From assembly GCA_002104895.1 (NCBI GenBank), contig MCFG01000238.1:1-64000 (forward strand): DNA of 64,000 bases, in the 5' to 3' direction. Positions 33,171 through 44,026 of the stretch are shown here, piece after piece. Within the stretch, counting starts at the first letter, position 1. Each line of letters begins with the position of its first letter. The translations under genes were made by a program, and so were the position numbers. The notes beneath the pieces are model-generated. The model was not told the origin of the DNA. It made no database searches and saw only the letters and a list, made by a program, of their open reading frames with translations. Origin of the DNA: Anaeromyces robustus (Eukaryota; Neocallimastigomycota; Neocallimastigomycetes; Neocallimastigales; Neocallimastigaceae).

Positions 33171-33731
33171 TTATTTTTTATATACAAAATTATAAACACC
33201 TATAAACCAACATAAAAGAAATATATATTATAATGCAATAAAACAGTTACAACACAAGAATAATTATAACTATGACTTTTATATGAATTTTTTTTTTTTT
33301 ATTTTTAATATATTTAATCAAAAAATTAAAAAAAAAAAATTTTTTATATAAATATATTCAATGCTCATAATTAATAATTGTTATGTCAATGTTAAGTATT
33401 AATAATTATTAATAATTATTATGTTATTTTGTAATGGACATTTAATTATGAAATTATTTCACATAACTAAAATATAAATTTTAATTAAAAAACAAAATTT
33501 TATTGGTTAATTATTTATTAAACTTTAAATATAAATAAATATATTTTAGTATAAGAAAAATAAAATTATAATATAATAATATAATAAGAAACATTTTTTA
33601 GAAAACTTTATTTTGTTCTTTTAAAATACCTCATTTTAATATATATAAAAATAAACCCAATATAATTTTTATAAGTGTATTTTTTAATTATTAAATATTA
33701 AAATTAATAAAAAATTAAGCATTAAAAAAAT

Positions 33732-35517
33732 ATGAGAAAAGTTGAAATTGATGAAAATATATTACTTTTAAAAAGTACCTTAACAACAAAAAGGAAAAAT
33801 CTATTTTTTCCTGTAATTATATTTCAAAAAACATATTTTATAAAAATCATTCAAAATATAAGCATATGAAATTTATAAAAACATTACCTAATATGTTAAA
33901 AAGCATTTATACAAATATATATAATGAATATTTTATTAAAAAAACTTCTATATAACGAATCTAATAATAGTAACAATAAAGTTTAAGCAAATATTTCATT
34001 TAATACTATTAAAAATATATTTAGTAATAATACTAAATTATATCTATTAAAATTTAACTTTTGCTCTAAAAATGATAAAACAGTTTTTAATGTTTAAAAA
34101 AACTACAAAAAAATTAAAAAAGTATACATCATTAAATAAATTTATTTCTAATGGAATTGTAACTCTCTTTAATTAGTAAAATATAATAATAATTCAATAA
34201 GAACACAACTAAATGTAAAAATGGTTTTAATATCTACCATATATTTATTGTTACAAATAATGAAATAATTAATATAAACAGTCCATTTTCTTTAATTAGT
34301 TTTAAGCAATTTTCAAAAAGATGTCAAGAATCATTTCTTGGATACCAATTGGAAAATTTTAAAAAAAAAAGAAAGTGATTTATTATATTATCATAATATT
34401 ATTTTTATAAAAAATTATATTAAATTTAATAATAATTCTAAAGATAATATCAAATTTAATGATATTTTTATGTTTAATCTATAATTTTACATTGTAAAAA
34501 GTTCATTAAAAGAAAAAATTAACAAATCATTTAAAACTAAGGTTAAAAAGTCTGTAGGTACATGTAACATTGATAATAAAAATATTAACCTTTCACTTAT
34601 GGCAAATGTGGATAAAGTTGATATTCCGCTTGCTGAGGTTAAAAAGGTTGATGTTTCACTTAGTTCTGATTTTAAAAAAATAATATTTCATTATACACTA
34701 ATGATGAAAAAGATAAACTTTCTTTATTATCTTCACAGTCATTAAATATTGATTATTGTTCATCAGCTAAAACAGGAATGAATTCCCAATATGATACAAC
34801 AAATAAAAAAACTGCCAATAAAATATTATTATCTTTAATGTTTCCATGTTATACTGAAAAAGGTAATAATCCATCTAATTTTTTCAATGAAAAAGCTTTT
34901 ATTCTAATAAATAATGATAATGAAAATAAAATTATAAAAGAGCTTCCTTTTCTATATCCAATGTCACCAAATGCTAATTATCGTTCATCAGGAATCAATC
35001 CTCAATATTATTATTCTAATAGAAATGAAATATTATCTCAGTCAATATCATATTTAAATAGTTTTTCAACACTTGTTACGACAAAAACATCAAATGAAAT
35101 CTTAATACCTCCAGTGTTTCCAAATACTGACAACAGTTCAACATCAGATATAACAGAAATTGATTATTCCAGTGTTTTGATATTAATAATAGAACAATCA
35201 CATCACCTTATTCTTCAGTATCAAATATCAGGAACAGAGTAAATAATAGGACTAATGCAAATATTTCAAGTAATAATTTCAATAAAAGTAATATAGGTTT
35301 AGATCATAAAAGCATAGAACTAGATATTTTTTATAAATTACTAGAATATCATATTAATAATATATTATTAATGGAATTAAAAGTACTTGAACAATGGAAA
35401 AGGTATTTTTTATCAAATCAACAATATAATGAGATTACACCATCTCTTCTCATAAACTCACTTATACTTCCATATTTTTCAGAATATAATTCTTTTTTTG
35501 AAAAAAAATTCAATTGA
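33732..35517 (+). pseudogene. Degenerate gene of unknown family
   Basis: A 1.8 kb stretch whose base composition and codon pattern are gene-like (richer in C and G than its surroundings, Asn/Ser/Lys-rich reading), but whose reading is broken several times. The best-kept part is 34500-35500, where successive open pieces read as a hydrophilic Asn/Ser-rich region followed by a more helical C-terminal part (LLEYHINNILLMEL, then KVLEQWKRYFL). The 5' part before 34500 is more decayed. No intron signature explains the breaks. I recognise no domain. Alternatives are a live gene with base errors in homopolymers, or an old copy of a lineage-specific gene. Confidence 0.55.
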
Positions 35518-37282
35518 CCTAATTTCTAAAAAAATAATTATTATTTGTAATTTAGTAACCTATAATGCTAAGTGTATTATAAAATTACTGAAAAATCAAA
35601 TTTATTATATTAAATATAATTATAATCTAATTGAAATTTGTAGATCTTTAAAGCACAAGTTAATTCTTCTTTTAATATATGATTTTATATATAATATTTA
35701 TATATTATGATATTTAAATAAGAATTAATTTTGAGTTTTTTAGTTCTTCTAAATTTTAATGATATATAATTATATAATATTTAATATATATGCATTGTAT
35801 ATATAAAAAATTAAAAAAAAAAAAAATTAAAAAAAAAAATCAATAATGTATATATGATTTTAATTATATTAATTGTTTGTTTCTAATAAATAAATAGAAG
35901 ATTTTTTATCTGAATTTATTATTTTAAAATATATATATATATATTAATTTACATATATATATATATATATTTCATTTATTTTTATAGTTATTATTTTAAA
36001 ATGATATTTATTTATTATTAGTATAATTTTAATAACAATAATATAATATACAAATAAAAAATTTTGAAAGTAATAGTAATTATATTGATTTCCATAATAT
36101 GATGATTATTCTTTAGTATTATTATTATGATTAAATAATCTTTTTTCTAACATTTTCTTGTTTAATATAATTTCTTTTATTTAAATTAATTAATATTTTT
36201 AAAATTTAATTATTAAAAATTGATATTGTTTTTATTGGATAAAAAGTGAAATATTAATTAATAATTAAAGTTTAAAATAATAATATATCTTAAAATTTTA
36301 AAATTATATATATATTTTTTTCCTTTCTTATACTCCTTATTTATTATATTATTTAATGAATTATATTAAAATATACATTGCATAATTGTAAAACATATAT
36401 ATAATCAATTGTTATTTTTTTATAATATAAAGTAGATATAAGTTATTTTTTTTATTAATAAATATTCTGAAACACATAATGTAATATTTATTAATATTAT
36501 TAATTTTTATTTCTTTTCTTTATATAATAAACTATTTTTATATTAATATTTTTATATAAAAATAAATATATTATAATAGAGATATATATATTATACATTA
36601 AATTTTTATGATATAAATTTGTAATTCAAATATAAAAATCACCGTATTAAGGTACATTATAAATATTTATAATTTACTAATTCGTAATTATTGTATTATT
36701 ATTTAATAAAAAATTGCATATAAAATTGATTATCTAGTACGAATTAAACAAATAATTCTTAAACAATTACTTTTTTAAGAATTTTCCTTCTATATTTCTC
36801 CTTTTATGTTTGTTATTGGCATATATAACGGTAATATTAATAGGTGATATAGTGACAAAAATTTCTTGATTTTTAATACAAATCAATATATTCTAATTGA
36901 TTAATCATTAAAATAAAATATCATAATATATATTGTTTAATTAAATTTTTTTAATTAATTAAATTAAATAGTTTTAATTAATAATTAAAATAATTTATTA
37001 AATTTATCAAATAAAATTAATCATCAGTAATATATAAATCATAGTAACAATTCTTCATGATATCTAATTTTCTTTTAAAATGTATATAAAAACTATAATT
37101 TTCCTCTATAAAAGATTTTTAAATTATTCAAAATCAAGATTTAAAATTTTAAAATATAAATTAAAATATAAACGATTTGTAAATAGAAATATATATAATT
37201 TGTATTCTTTGTAATAAGAAAAAAACAATACTACTTTTCAAATCTCTTTCTATAATATATCATTTAACAAGCAAATAATAAA
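35518..37282. other. Intergenic AT-rich region
   Basis: About 1.8 kb without coding signal; AT dinucleotide and A/T homopolymer runs only, for example TA repeats at 35931-35970. Its right end may hold the promoter of the small gene at 37283. Confidence 0.5.
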
Positions 37283-37525
37283 ATGATTGCACCATCTCAA
37301 TTTATGTCTCTTGCTACTACCTTAGATCCAATTTATCCAAGAAACTATGAAAATAATACTAATAATTTAAATAGTCTTGGAAATTCTATAAATAGATATT
37401 CTTCTTTATATCTTAGTAATAGTGGGTTTAACTGTAATACAAGCTCAACTTTAATAATAAAAGATATTATATCATCAATGCAATCACGAAATAATAATAG
37501 AAATGAAAGAGGTTATCCTTGTTAA
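37283..37525 (+). CDS. Small hypothetical protein, 80 aa
   Basis: An open frame of 80 codons starting MIAPSQFMSLATTLDPIYP, rich in Asn, Ser and Tyr, with no signal peptide, membrane segment or known motif. Codon choice resembles the genes around it (mixed third positions) rather than simple repeat, and the ATG follows an A-rich leader as in other genes here. It could be a complete small gene or a single surviving exon. No relative is recognised. Confidence 0.4.
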   Translation: MIAPSQFMSLATTLDPIYPRNYENNTNNLNSLGNSINRYSSLYLSNSGFNCNTSSTLIIKDIISSMQSRNNNRNERGYPC

Positions 37526-37889
37526 TTGTAACATGGATATAAATATTATTTCGTTATTTAATAAACATCTTATTGTAAATATAAATTCATTCATATTATC
37601 AAATTAATGATATTATTTTTAATATCTTTTTCTTTTGTAAATATTAAAACATTCTTTTTAATCTTTTATTTAATGTAAAATTTAAATAAATCATTTTTCA
37701 TTATGTAAATATACATAAAAAAACAACTATAGAATAATTACTGTATATATATATAATAAATTAACTATTATAATATAAACTCTCAAAAAAGTGTAATAAT
37801 TATTGTAGTGTGACTTTCAAAAATTAGAATAATTATTAATTATAGATTTCATTCATTATATATTAATTATAAATATATAAATACAATCT

Positions 37890-38103
<214 letters not shown>

Positions 38104-38315
38104 GAAGTTATAGAATTTTTAAATAATAATAAAATTTTATTTTTTTAAAAAAATAATTATATATTCATCTCTCTCTGTATACATAATGCATCATAAATAC
38201 AATTGTTTATTTACTTATTTATTTATAATACATGTTTAATAAAAACAAGAAAGTATAATAATTAAATTATGAATAATGTATATAAATACTTGAATCTAGG
38301 ATTTTTTTTTATACT

Positions 38316-38935
38316 TCATTTTACAAACTTTGGGAATGTATCTTTATCCTTTTCCCAAAGTTCTGGTTTTGTTTGATAAAGAGCATCTTTATCTTCATAA
38401 ATACATACAAATGTAGTAGCAACATCATATTTAATAACTTAAAAAATAATAATCATGATAAAAAAACTAGAAAAGAATATAACAAAACAGTATATTATAA
38501 TAGGATCTATACTTTGATCCATGAAAAAAATTGAAAATAAACCAACACGATATCACTACTAAAAGTAACACCTAATAAAATAATTATTTCAAGTAGCATT
38601 GGAAGCTTAATTTCTTCGTCAAATCTCTTGTAATAATTACTACTTATGTACTTATTTCCAAGACCTTTAAATTTATTTTAATATTTAATATATCTTTCTT
38701 CGTTATCATTTAAGTAATTTAAACTTATATTTGGAAGAGTTACACAAGCAATAATAATTGTAATGGTTATAAAAGCAAAGAAGAGGTAATTTGTTCAAAT
38801 ATCATTATAATTTAGTTTGTCATTAAATATGATATTAGATTTCTTAAATATTTATCATTATTCTTTGTTCTGGTGGTTACAGTTGGTGCGGACTAGGGTC
38901 ACAATAATCTAGAATACTCATATATATTGTCTACA
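38316..38935 (-). pseudogene. Remnant of a membrane protein gene
   Basis: Minus-strand pieces read as protein. The C-terminal piece (38438-38316) gives KYDVATTFVCIYEDKDALYQ, then 19 residues to a stop. A middle piece (about 38790-38520) has two hydrophobic segments (LFFAFITITIIIACVTL; LEIIILLGVTFSSDIVLVYF) with a charged loop between. An upstream piece near 38930-38880 contains DYCDPSPHQ. An in-frame stop separates the two hydrophobic halves (near 38681), and the junction to the last piece does not join in phase with any GT-AG pair I can find. It is most simply a decayed multi-pass membrane protein of unknown family. Confidence 0.5.
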
Positions 38936-39562
38936 AACAACTTTACAATTTAATTAACCTAATAATTGTTTATTATATTAATATCTTTTATATTTTAAAA
39001 ATCATTTATTATATATATAATACATTTGATTTAAAATTTCTCTAATTATTTAAAAATATGCTTAAATAATATATGAATTTAAAATTGAAAAATGTAATTT
39101 CTGTAAGAAGGTTTATTTTAATATAAACAAAATATTTAAATAAATTTTTAATTAATTCCTTAAAAGAGTACCCAGTTATATCAAAATATTGTTACACCAT
39201 AAACTTTAAATTATATTAAGTTACTAAATATTATAACTTTATTAATAATAAATAATATTTTAATATATTTTTATTATATATTAAATATATTATTCCTTAT
39301 ATAATATTTTTTTATTAATTTTTTAAGGTGAATATTAATAATGTATTAATACATACATTATTATACATTATTACATTATTAATATACAATAATTAATATA
39401 CGTAATGTATACATTATATTGAATAAAAAAATTTGCATCATTAAATGATTGGTGTGGCTATGTGTTTTTTTTTTTTTTTAAACATATTTAAAAATAGTTC
39501 AGAATTATAAATTTTTTTATCTCTCTTCATTAATTCAATAACTCATAAGAAAATAAAAGAAT
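38936..39562. other. Intergenic region upstream of the RPL7-family gene
   Basis: About 0.6 kb, A/T-rich, with repeated TACATTATTA-like motifs at 39340-39420. No coding signal. The promoter of the gene starting at 39563 should lie in its right part. Confidence 0.5.
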
Positions 39563-40973
39563 ATGGTGTATGTAAAATTATAAGTAAATAAGTATAACGA
39601 ATAATTATAGAAGTAGGCGTTGTTAGGTAGAAATGTATTTATAAAAGGATTAAAATACATTATATGGAAAATCTTAGTTGCTTACTGATAGCTAGACTAA
39701 GGAATTGGGATATGAAGAATTTTTTTTGAAAAGTTTTTTATCCTTAAAATCATTTTATTAGAAAGATACAAATATTTTATATATGTATCTTTCTTTTTAT
39801 GAAAAATCTTAATAATATATAAAAATATATTATTAAGGATATGTTGTTGCGATACTATTTTCATAAAATAGGATTTCTACAATTAAAAATATAAAAGATG
39901 TTATTTTAATTTATTATTTGAAATCTACTAATAACAAAATGTATTCTACGTTTAAATATATAATATATATTTACGTACTTACAAGTTGTTTTTAATTCAT
40001 ATAATAATTAAAATAATTTAGTTTAAAGACTGCTGAAAATACTGTCTCTGAAGTATTATTAAAAAAGAGAAAACATTTAGAAAGAATAAAGGCAGAAAGA
40101 GCAGCTGCTTCACTCTTAAAAAAGCAAGTAAGTTTTATCATCTTTTTTAATAAGAAAATAAGAAATAAGAATGAATAGATCAATAGTGATGAAAGCATAC
40201 CCGAATAACGAAGCTGGAATATGCGATGTAGTTATCACGTTATACCATCTTTCGGGTCTGAAAATTGATCCTTTTATTCATAAAATATTAAATAATAATA
40301 TATAATAATCATTAAAATTAACAATTATATTATTACTATTATTTAGAAAAAGGGAAAAGTAAAAAAAACTGTTTTTAAAAGAGCTGAACAATTTGTAAGA
40401 GAATATAGAACCTTAGAAAATGAAAATAAGCGTTTAGAAAGATTGGCTAAATCAAATAAAAAATTAGATGTTCCAGAAGAACCAACTCTAGCATTTGTAA
40501 TCAGAGTTAGAGGACATGGAAAATTACCAGATAAAATAAAAAAAATTTTTAAGTTATTAAAATTAAATAATTTGTACAATGGAAGGTTTATAAAATTAAA
40601 TAAAGCTACTGTTACAATGTTAAATATGATTCAGCCGTATGTAGTATATGGAACTCCAAGTATTAAATCAGTAAGAGAATTAATATATAAGAGGGGATAT
40701 ACTAAAGTTAAAAATGAAAAAGTACCCTTAACCGATAATACTCTTATTGAAAGAGAATTAGGAAAATATAATATCATATGTATGGAAGATATAGTACATG
40801 AAATATTTACACTTGGTCCAAACTTTAAATATGTGAATAACTTTCTTTATGCTTTTAAATTAGTAAATCCAAATAATAGTACCTTAGGAAAAAAAGGAAC
40901 ACCATTTATTTCCTATAGTGAAACTGGAAACCGTGGTGATGAGATTAATGACATTATTCAAAAAATGAATTAA
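39563..40973 (+). CDS. RLP7: RPL7-family (uL30) protein, probably ribosome-biogenesis paralogue RLP7/RPL7L1
   Basis: Exons 39563-39567, 40022-40127, 40347-40973; 245 aa. The first exon is only five bases (ATGGT|gtatgt); joined start MVLKTAENTVSEVLLKKRK. The uL30 fold is clear: LAFVIRVRG, SVRELIYKRGYTKVKN, VPLTDNTLIERELGKY, IICMEDIVHEI, NRGDEINDIIQKMN. It might be L7 itself, but several stretches (LLKKRK, KKGK..FKR, RELI.KRG..KVKN, PLTDNT.IE..LGK) recall the pre-60S factor RPL7L1/Rlp7. Its codons (AAA for Lys, AGA for Arg, TTA for Leu) lack the strong bias (AAG, CGT) of RPL3 in this window, which fits a less abundant biogenesis factor acting in the nucleolus. Intron 2 hosts a C/D snoRNA; intron 1 (454 bp) is rich in hairpins. 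Confidence 0.85.
39632..39837 (+). other. Cluster of inverted repeats in intron 1 of the RPL7-family gene
   Basis: Four inverted repeats in 206 bases. AATGTATTT at 39632-39640 pairs with 39653-39661 (9 bp). CTTAGT at 39673-39678 pairs with 39696-39701. AGAAAGATAC at 39760-39769 pairs with 39785-39794 (10 bp). CTTAATAATATAT at 39808-39820 pairs with 39825-39837 (13 bp, loop AAAA). The patch 39600-39715 is also richer in G and C than normal intron sequence here. No box C/D or clear H/ACA pattern is present. Confidence 0.6.
40178..40270 (+). ncRNA. Intronic C/D-box snoRNA, predicted SNORD2/snR39B-type guide for 25S/28S rRNA
   Basis: Inside intron 2 (40128-40346). A perfect 7-bp terminal stem GATCAAT (40178-40184) / ATTGATC (40264-40270) brackets box C GTGATGA (40186-40192) and box D CTGA (40258-40261). 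Immediately upstream of box D, ACCATCTTTCGGGT (40244-40257) is a 14-nt perfect complement to the universal large-subunit rRNA stretch ACCCGAAAGATGGT. By the box D+5 rule the modified base is the G after ACCC. As I recall, that is yeast 25S Gm805 and human 28S Gm1509, the target of snR39B/SNORD2. A weak internal D'/C' pair may lie at 40213-40232. In yeast the related snR39 and snR59 (Am807) sit in introns of RPL7A and RPL7B, so the host family is conserved. Length about 93 nt. Confidence 0.9.
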
Positions 40974-41246
40974 ATGATATTATTTAATTTAAAATTATTT
41001 TTTTAATGTAGCATATCATAAATTAAAAGTGAAGCATTTAGATAAATAAATAAAAAATATTAAAATTAAAAATAAAAAAACAATAATTTGTAGCATTATT
41101 TAAAATATATAAATTATAACTATTTTTATTATATTTATAAATTTTATTTATGCATTTTTAGTTTTGCGTTTTTTTGTTTTGTTTTGTTTTGCTTTGTTTT
41201 GTTTTTATTGTTATCCGTTATAATGTATTGATTATCAATTATTATT

Positions 41247-41277
<31 letters not shown>

Positions 41278-41392
41278 TTTTTATTATTATTTTTATTATT
41301 ATTTTTATTATTATTTTTATTATTATTATTATAATTATTATTATTATTATTAGTATTAGTATTATTAATTATAAATCATTTCAAGGTTTGTT
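40974..41392. other. Convergent 3' intergenic region, RPL7-family gene and copine
   Basis: 419 bp between two genes that end toward each other. It holds a run of TTTTG units at 41173-41203 and an ATT-rich microsatellite at 41238-41362 in which ATTATT and TTTATT units alternate. Confidence 0.6.
41238..41362. repeat. ATT/TTTATT compound microsatellite
   Basis: About 125 bases of ATT units with a regular six-fold alternation of ATTATTATTTTT in the middle, just past the copine stop codon on the transcribed side. Confidence 0.85.
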
Positions 41393-41576
41393 TTATTCTT
41401 TCTTTTCAGTAGTTTTTGCTGCATTTTGAACAGCGAATGGAGGATATACATCATTCTTTCTTGCGTAACTTAATAATTGGAATGGAACTTCAGCTAAAGT
41501 TTCACGAGCTATTTGAACAGGGTCTCCAACAAATTCACTATGATTAAAAGATTATTCATTATATACATATACATTA

Positions 41577-41634
<58 letters not shown>

Positions 41635-44026
41635 GTCAAAATTTTGTTAATTAATTAATATATCAATAATTAATAATTTTTTTTATTACTTTAATGGAAC
41701 AAATTGAACAATATCTCTATATTCAGTGGTTCTATCATCACCATCCAATTTTTTCATGGCAGTAAAGTCAGTTTTACCAACACCAATAATAATAATTGAC
41801 ATTGGATATAATGTTGCTTTTTTAATTTCATTTATAGTTTCTTCCATATCAGTAATAGTACCATCAGTAATAAAAACTAAAATATTATATCTAAGAAGAG
41901 TTCTATGGCCATTAATTGATGCTTTAGAAACATTATCCTTACACATATCTCTAATTTTTCCTATCATTGGAGCAAAATTAGTTGGGCCATCTAAATACAT
42001 TATATAATATTTAATAACTTATTAATTTATTTTGTTATAATTGTCATTATCAAAATATATTAATTGTATACATACAAAGTGCTACATTCTTAAGACTATT
42101 GGTATATGCATCAAGAACACCTCGAGTACCATATACTTTTGGATTTTTTTCATCATTAGTTAATGGATAAGCAAAACTAGGAGATGTACTTTTATTGAAG
42201 CAACCACCATACCCATAAACACCCATTAATTTATTACTATCATACGGTTCAAGTACATAACCGATAGCTGAGATAGCTTTTTGATATTCATTCATAGAAT
42301 AAAAGTCTAATGGATCGAATTTTGGATTAATATAATGTAATGATGTTTTTTGATCAGGTTCACCTATAATAATATTATAAAATTATTTTATATGAATTTA
42401 TATATGAATATTATATTAAGTATATAAATATATAAAACTTTTGTAATATTTTATAATTTCTCCATACCATTACTATTAGTGAAATCAATAGCAAAATCAA
42501 TATCAAATTCAGTTCCACCCAAAGAAAAGTGAGAAAAAGACATATCTTCCTTAATATCAATACTGTCAAAAACAATCACACCAGAATTTTGATATTTGTT
42601 TTTACTATCATCCTTTTTTTTCTTATCCTTTTCTTTGGCTGCTTTCTTATCCGATTTTTCTTTAAGCTTTTCATTAATTAATTCAAATTCCTTTTTAGTT
42701 TTAATTGTTTCAAAGCTAGCTTCAAAACCACCAATATAATCTGGATCTTGATTTTTATCCCAATCCCAAACTATAAATATTTATAATTAAAATATATTAA
42801 AATATAAATATAATTAATATTTTAATTAAAAATATTAATAATTAATATTTATAATTGAAATGTTAATTATATTTATATTTTTTTAATATTTTTAATTAAA
42901 ATATTAATAATATTTATATTTTTTAACTCTATAAATAATATATATATATATAAATTTTTTATATATCTATATACCATCAAATTTTAATAATTTTTTATCA
43001 TCTCCAGAATTTAATTGAAGTAAAGGAATATCAATTTTTGACCATTGAGGATTAAGTGTATTCTTTATTATAATACTTTCATAAACCTTTAACCATCTTC
43101 CATCAGCTGTTTTTTTTGAAATAACAAAATATGGATCACTCTTTCCAAGAACATCCTATTAATCGAAAAACAAAATAAAATAAGAGAAAATTATTTATTT
43201 TAAAATTTATCTTAATTCTAAATATATATAGTTATTAATAAATGTTAATAACTATATATAATATTTATTAATACAAATATATATGTTATACTTTTTTATC
43301 TAGATGGTGACCAGAAATATTCATCATTGCATATAAATTATTATCTTTTAAAATTTCAATACTAATACTTAATATTGGAGTTTTAGAATTAGTTCCTGAT
43401 GATTTTTTAAAATTCATTCCAATAGGAACTTCATTTTTAATTGGATATCTACAAACATTATCCTTTGCAACAGCAAACAATTCACTAAGTGATGTATCAA
43501 CATAACCAATGTAGTCATTATCTTCCATGTTAACTTTATCATCCATATCCATAACGACAAATCTTAAATTTTGAATCTATTTGTATATTTATATATAAAT
43601 AATTAATATTATATAATTTAAATAATATAAAAATTTATAATTAATATCTAAACATATATCATTATCATATGAATGTTATATAAATATAATACTTACATGT
43701 TCAAAATAATAATCAAAGACAAAAGACTGTGTGAATTCTGGATTTAAACTATCTTGAATAGTTTCAGTAGATCCAATTTTTATCCAATTAGTAGAAACTT
43801 GATCATTTTGGAAACGTCTTTCTTCAAAAAAAACATAAATTCTTGGATCAGTTTTTGAAGTAGAATCTAAATTTGGAAGTTCCTCACATGAAAGCCTTAA
43901 TTCAACCTTGCTCATAGCATTGGATTCTTTTCCCAAAGATTTATCATTATTAGCATAATCATAATTAAAAATGATTTGTTGTTGATTAACGTTTACTGTA
44001 TCAGTATATAAATTTACGTTATCCAT
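41393..44026 (-). CDS. Copine (two C2 domains plus copine-type vWA domain)
   Basis: Calcium-dependent phospholipid-binding protein of the plasma membrane and cytosol. Exons on minus: 44026-43697, 43576-43292, 43155-42975, 42770-42468, 42363-42076, 41990-41690, 41537-41393; all joins GT-AG and in frame, 610 aa. C2A spans about residues 40-180 (SKTDPRIYVFF, then VVMDMDDK). C2B spans about 200-330 (LGKSDPYFVISKK, LNPQWSKIDIPL, FDVWDWDKNQDPDYIGGFE), with the Ca-binding aspartates kept. A Lys-rich insert follows. The copine/vWA domain begins at FDIDFAIDFTNSNG with the MIDAS-like D-x-T-x-S, then SLHYINP, YGYGGCF, YGPTNFAP, ILVFITDG and IIIIGVG. The C-terminal exon reads PFQLLSYARKNDVYPP. The family is usually 500-600 aa. 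Intron 6 carries an ATT array. Divergent from the LisH-WD40 gene. Confidence 0.93.
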
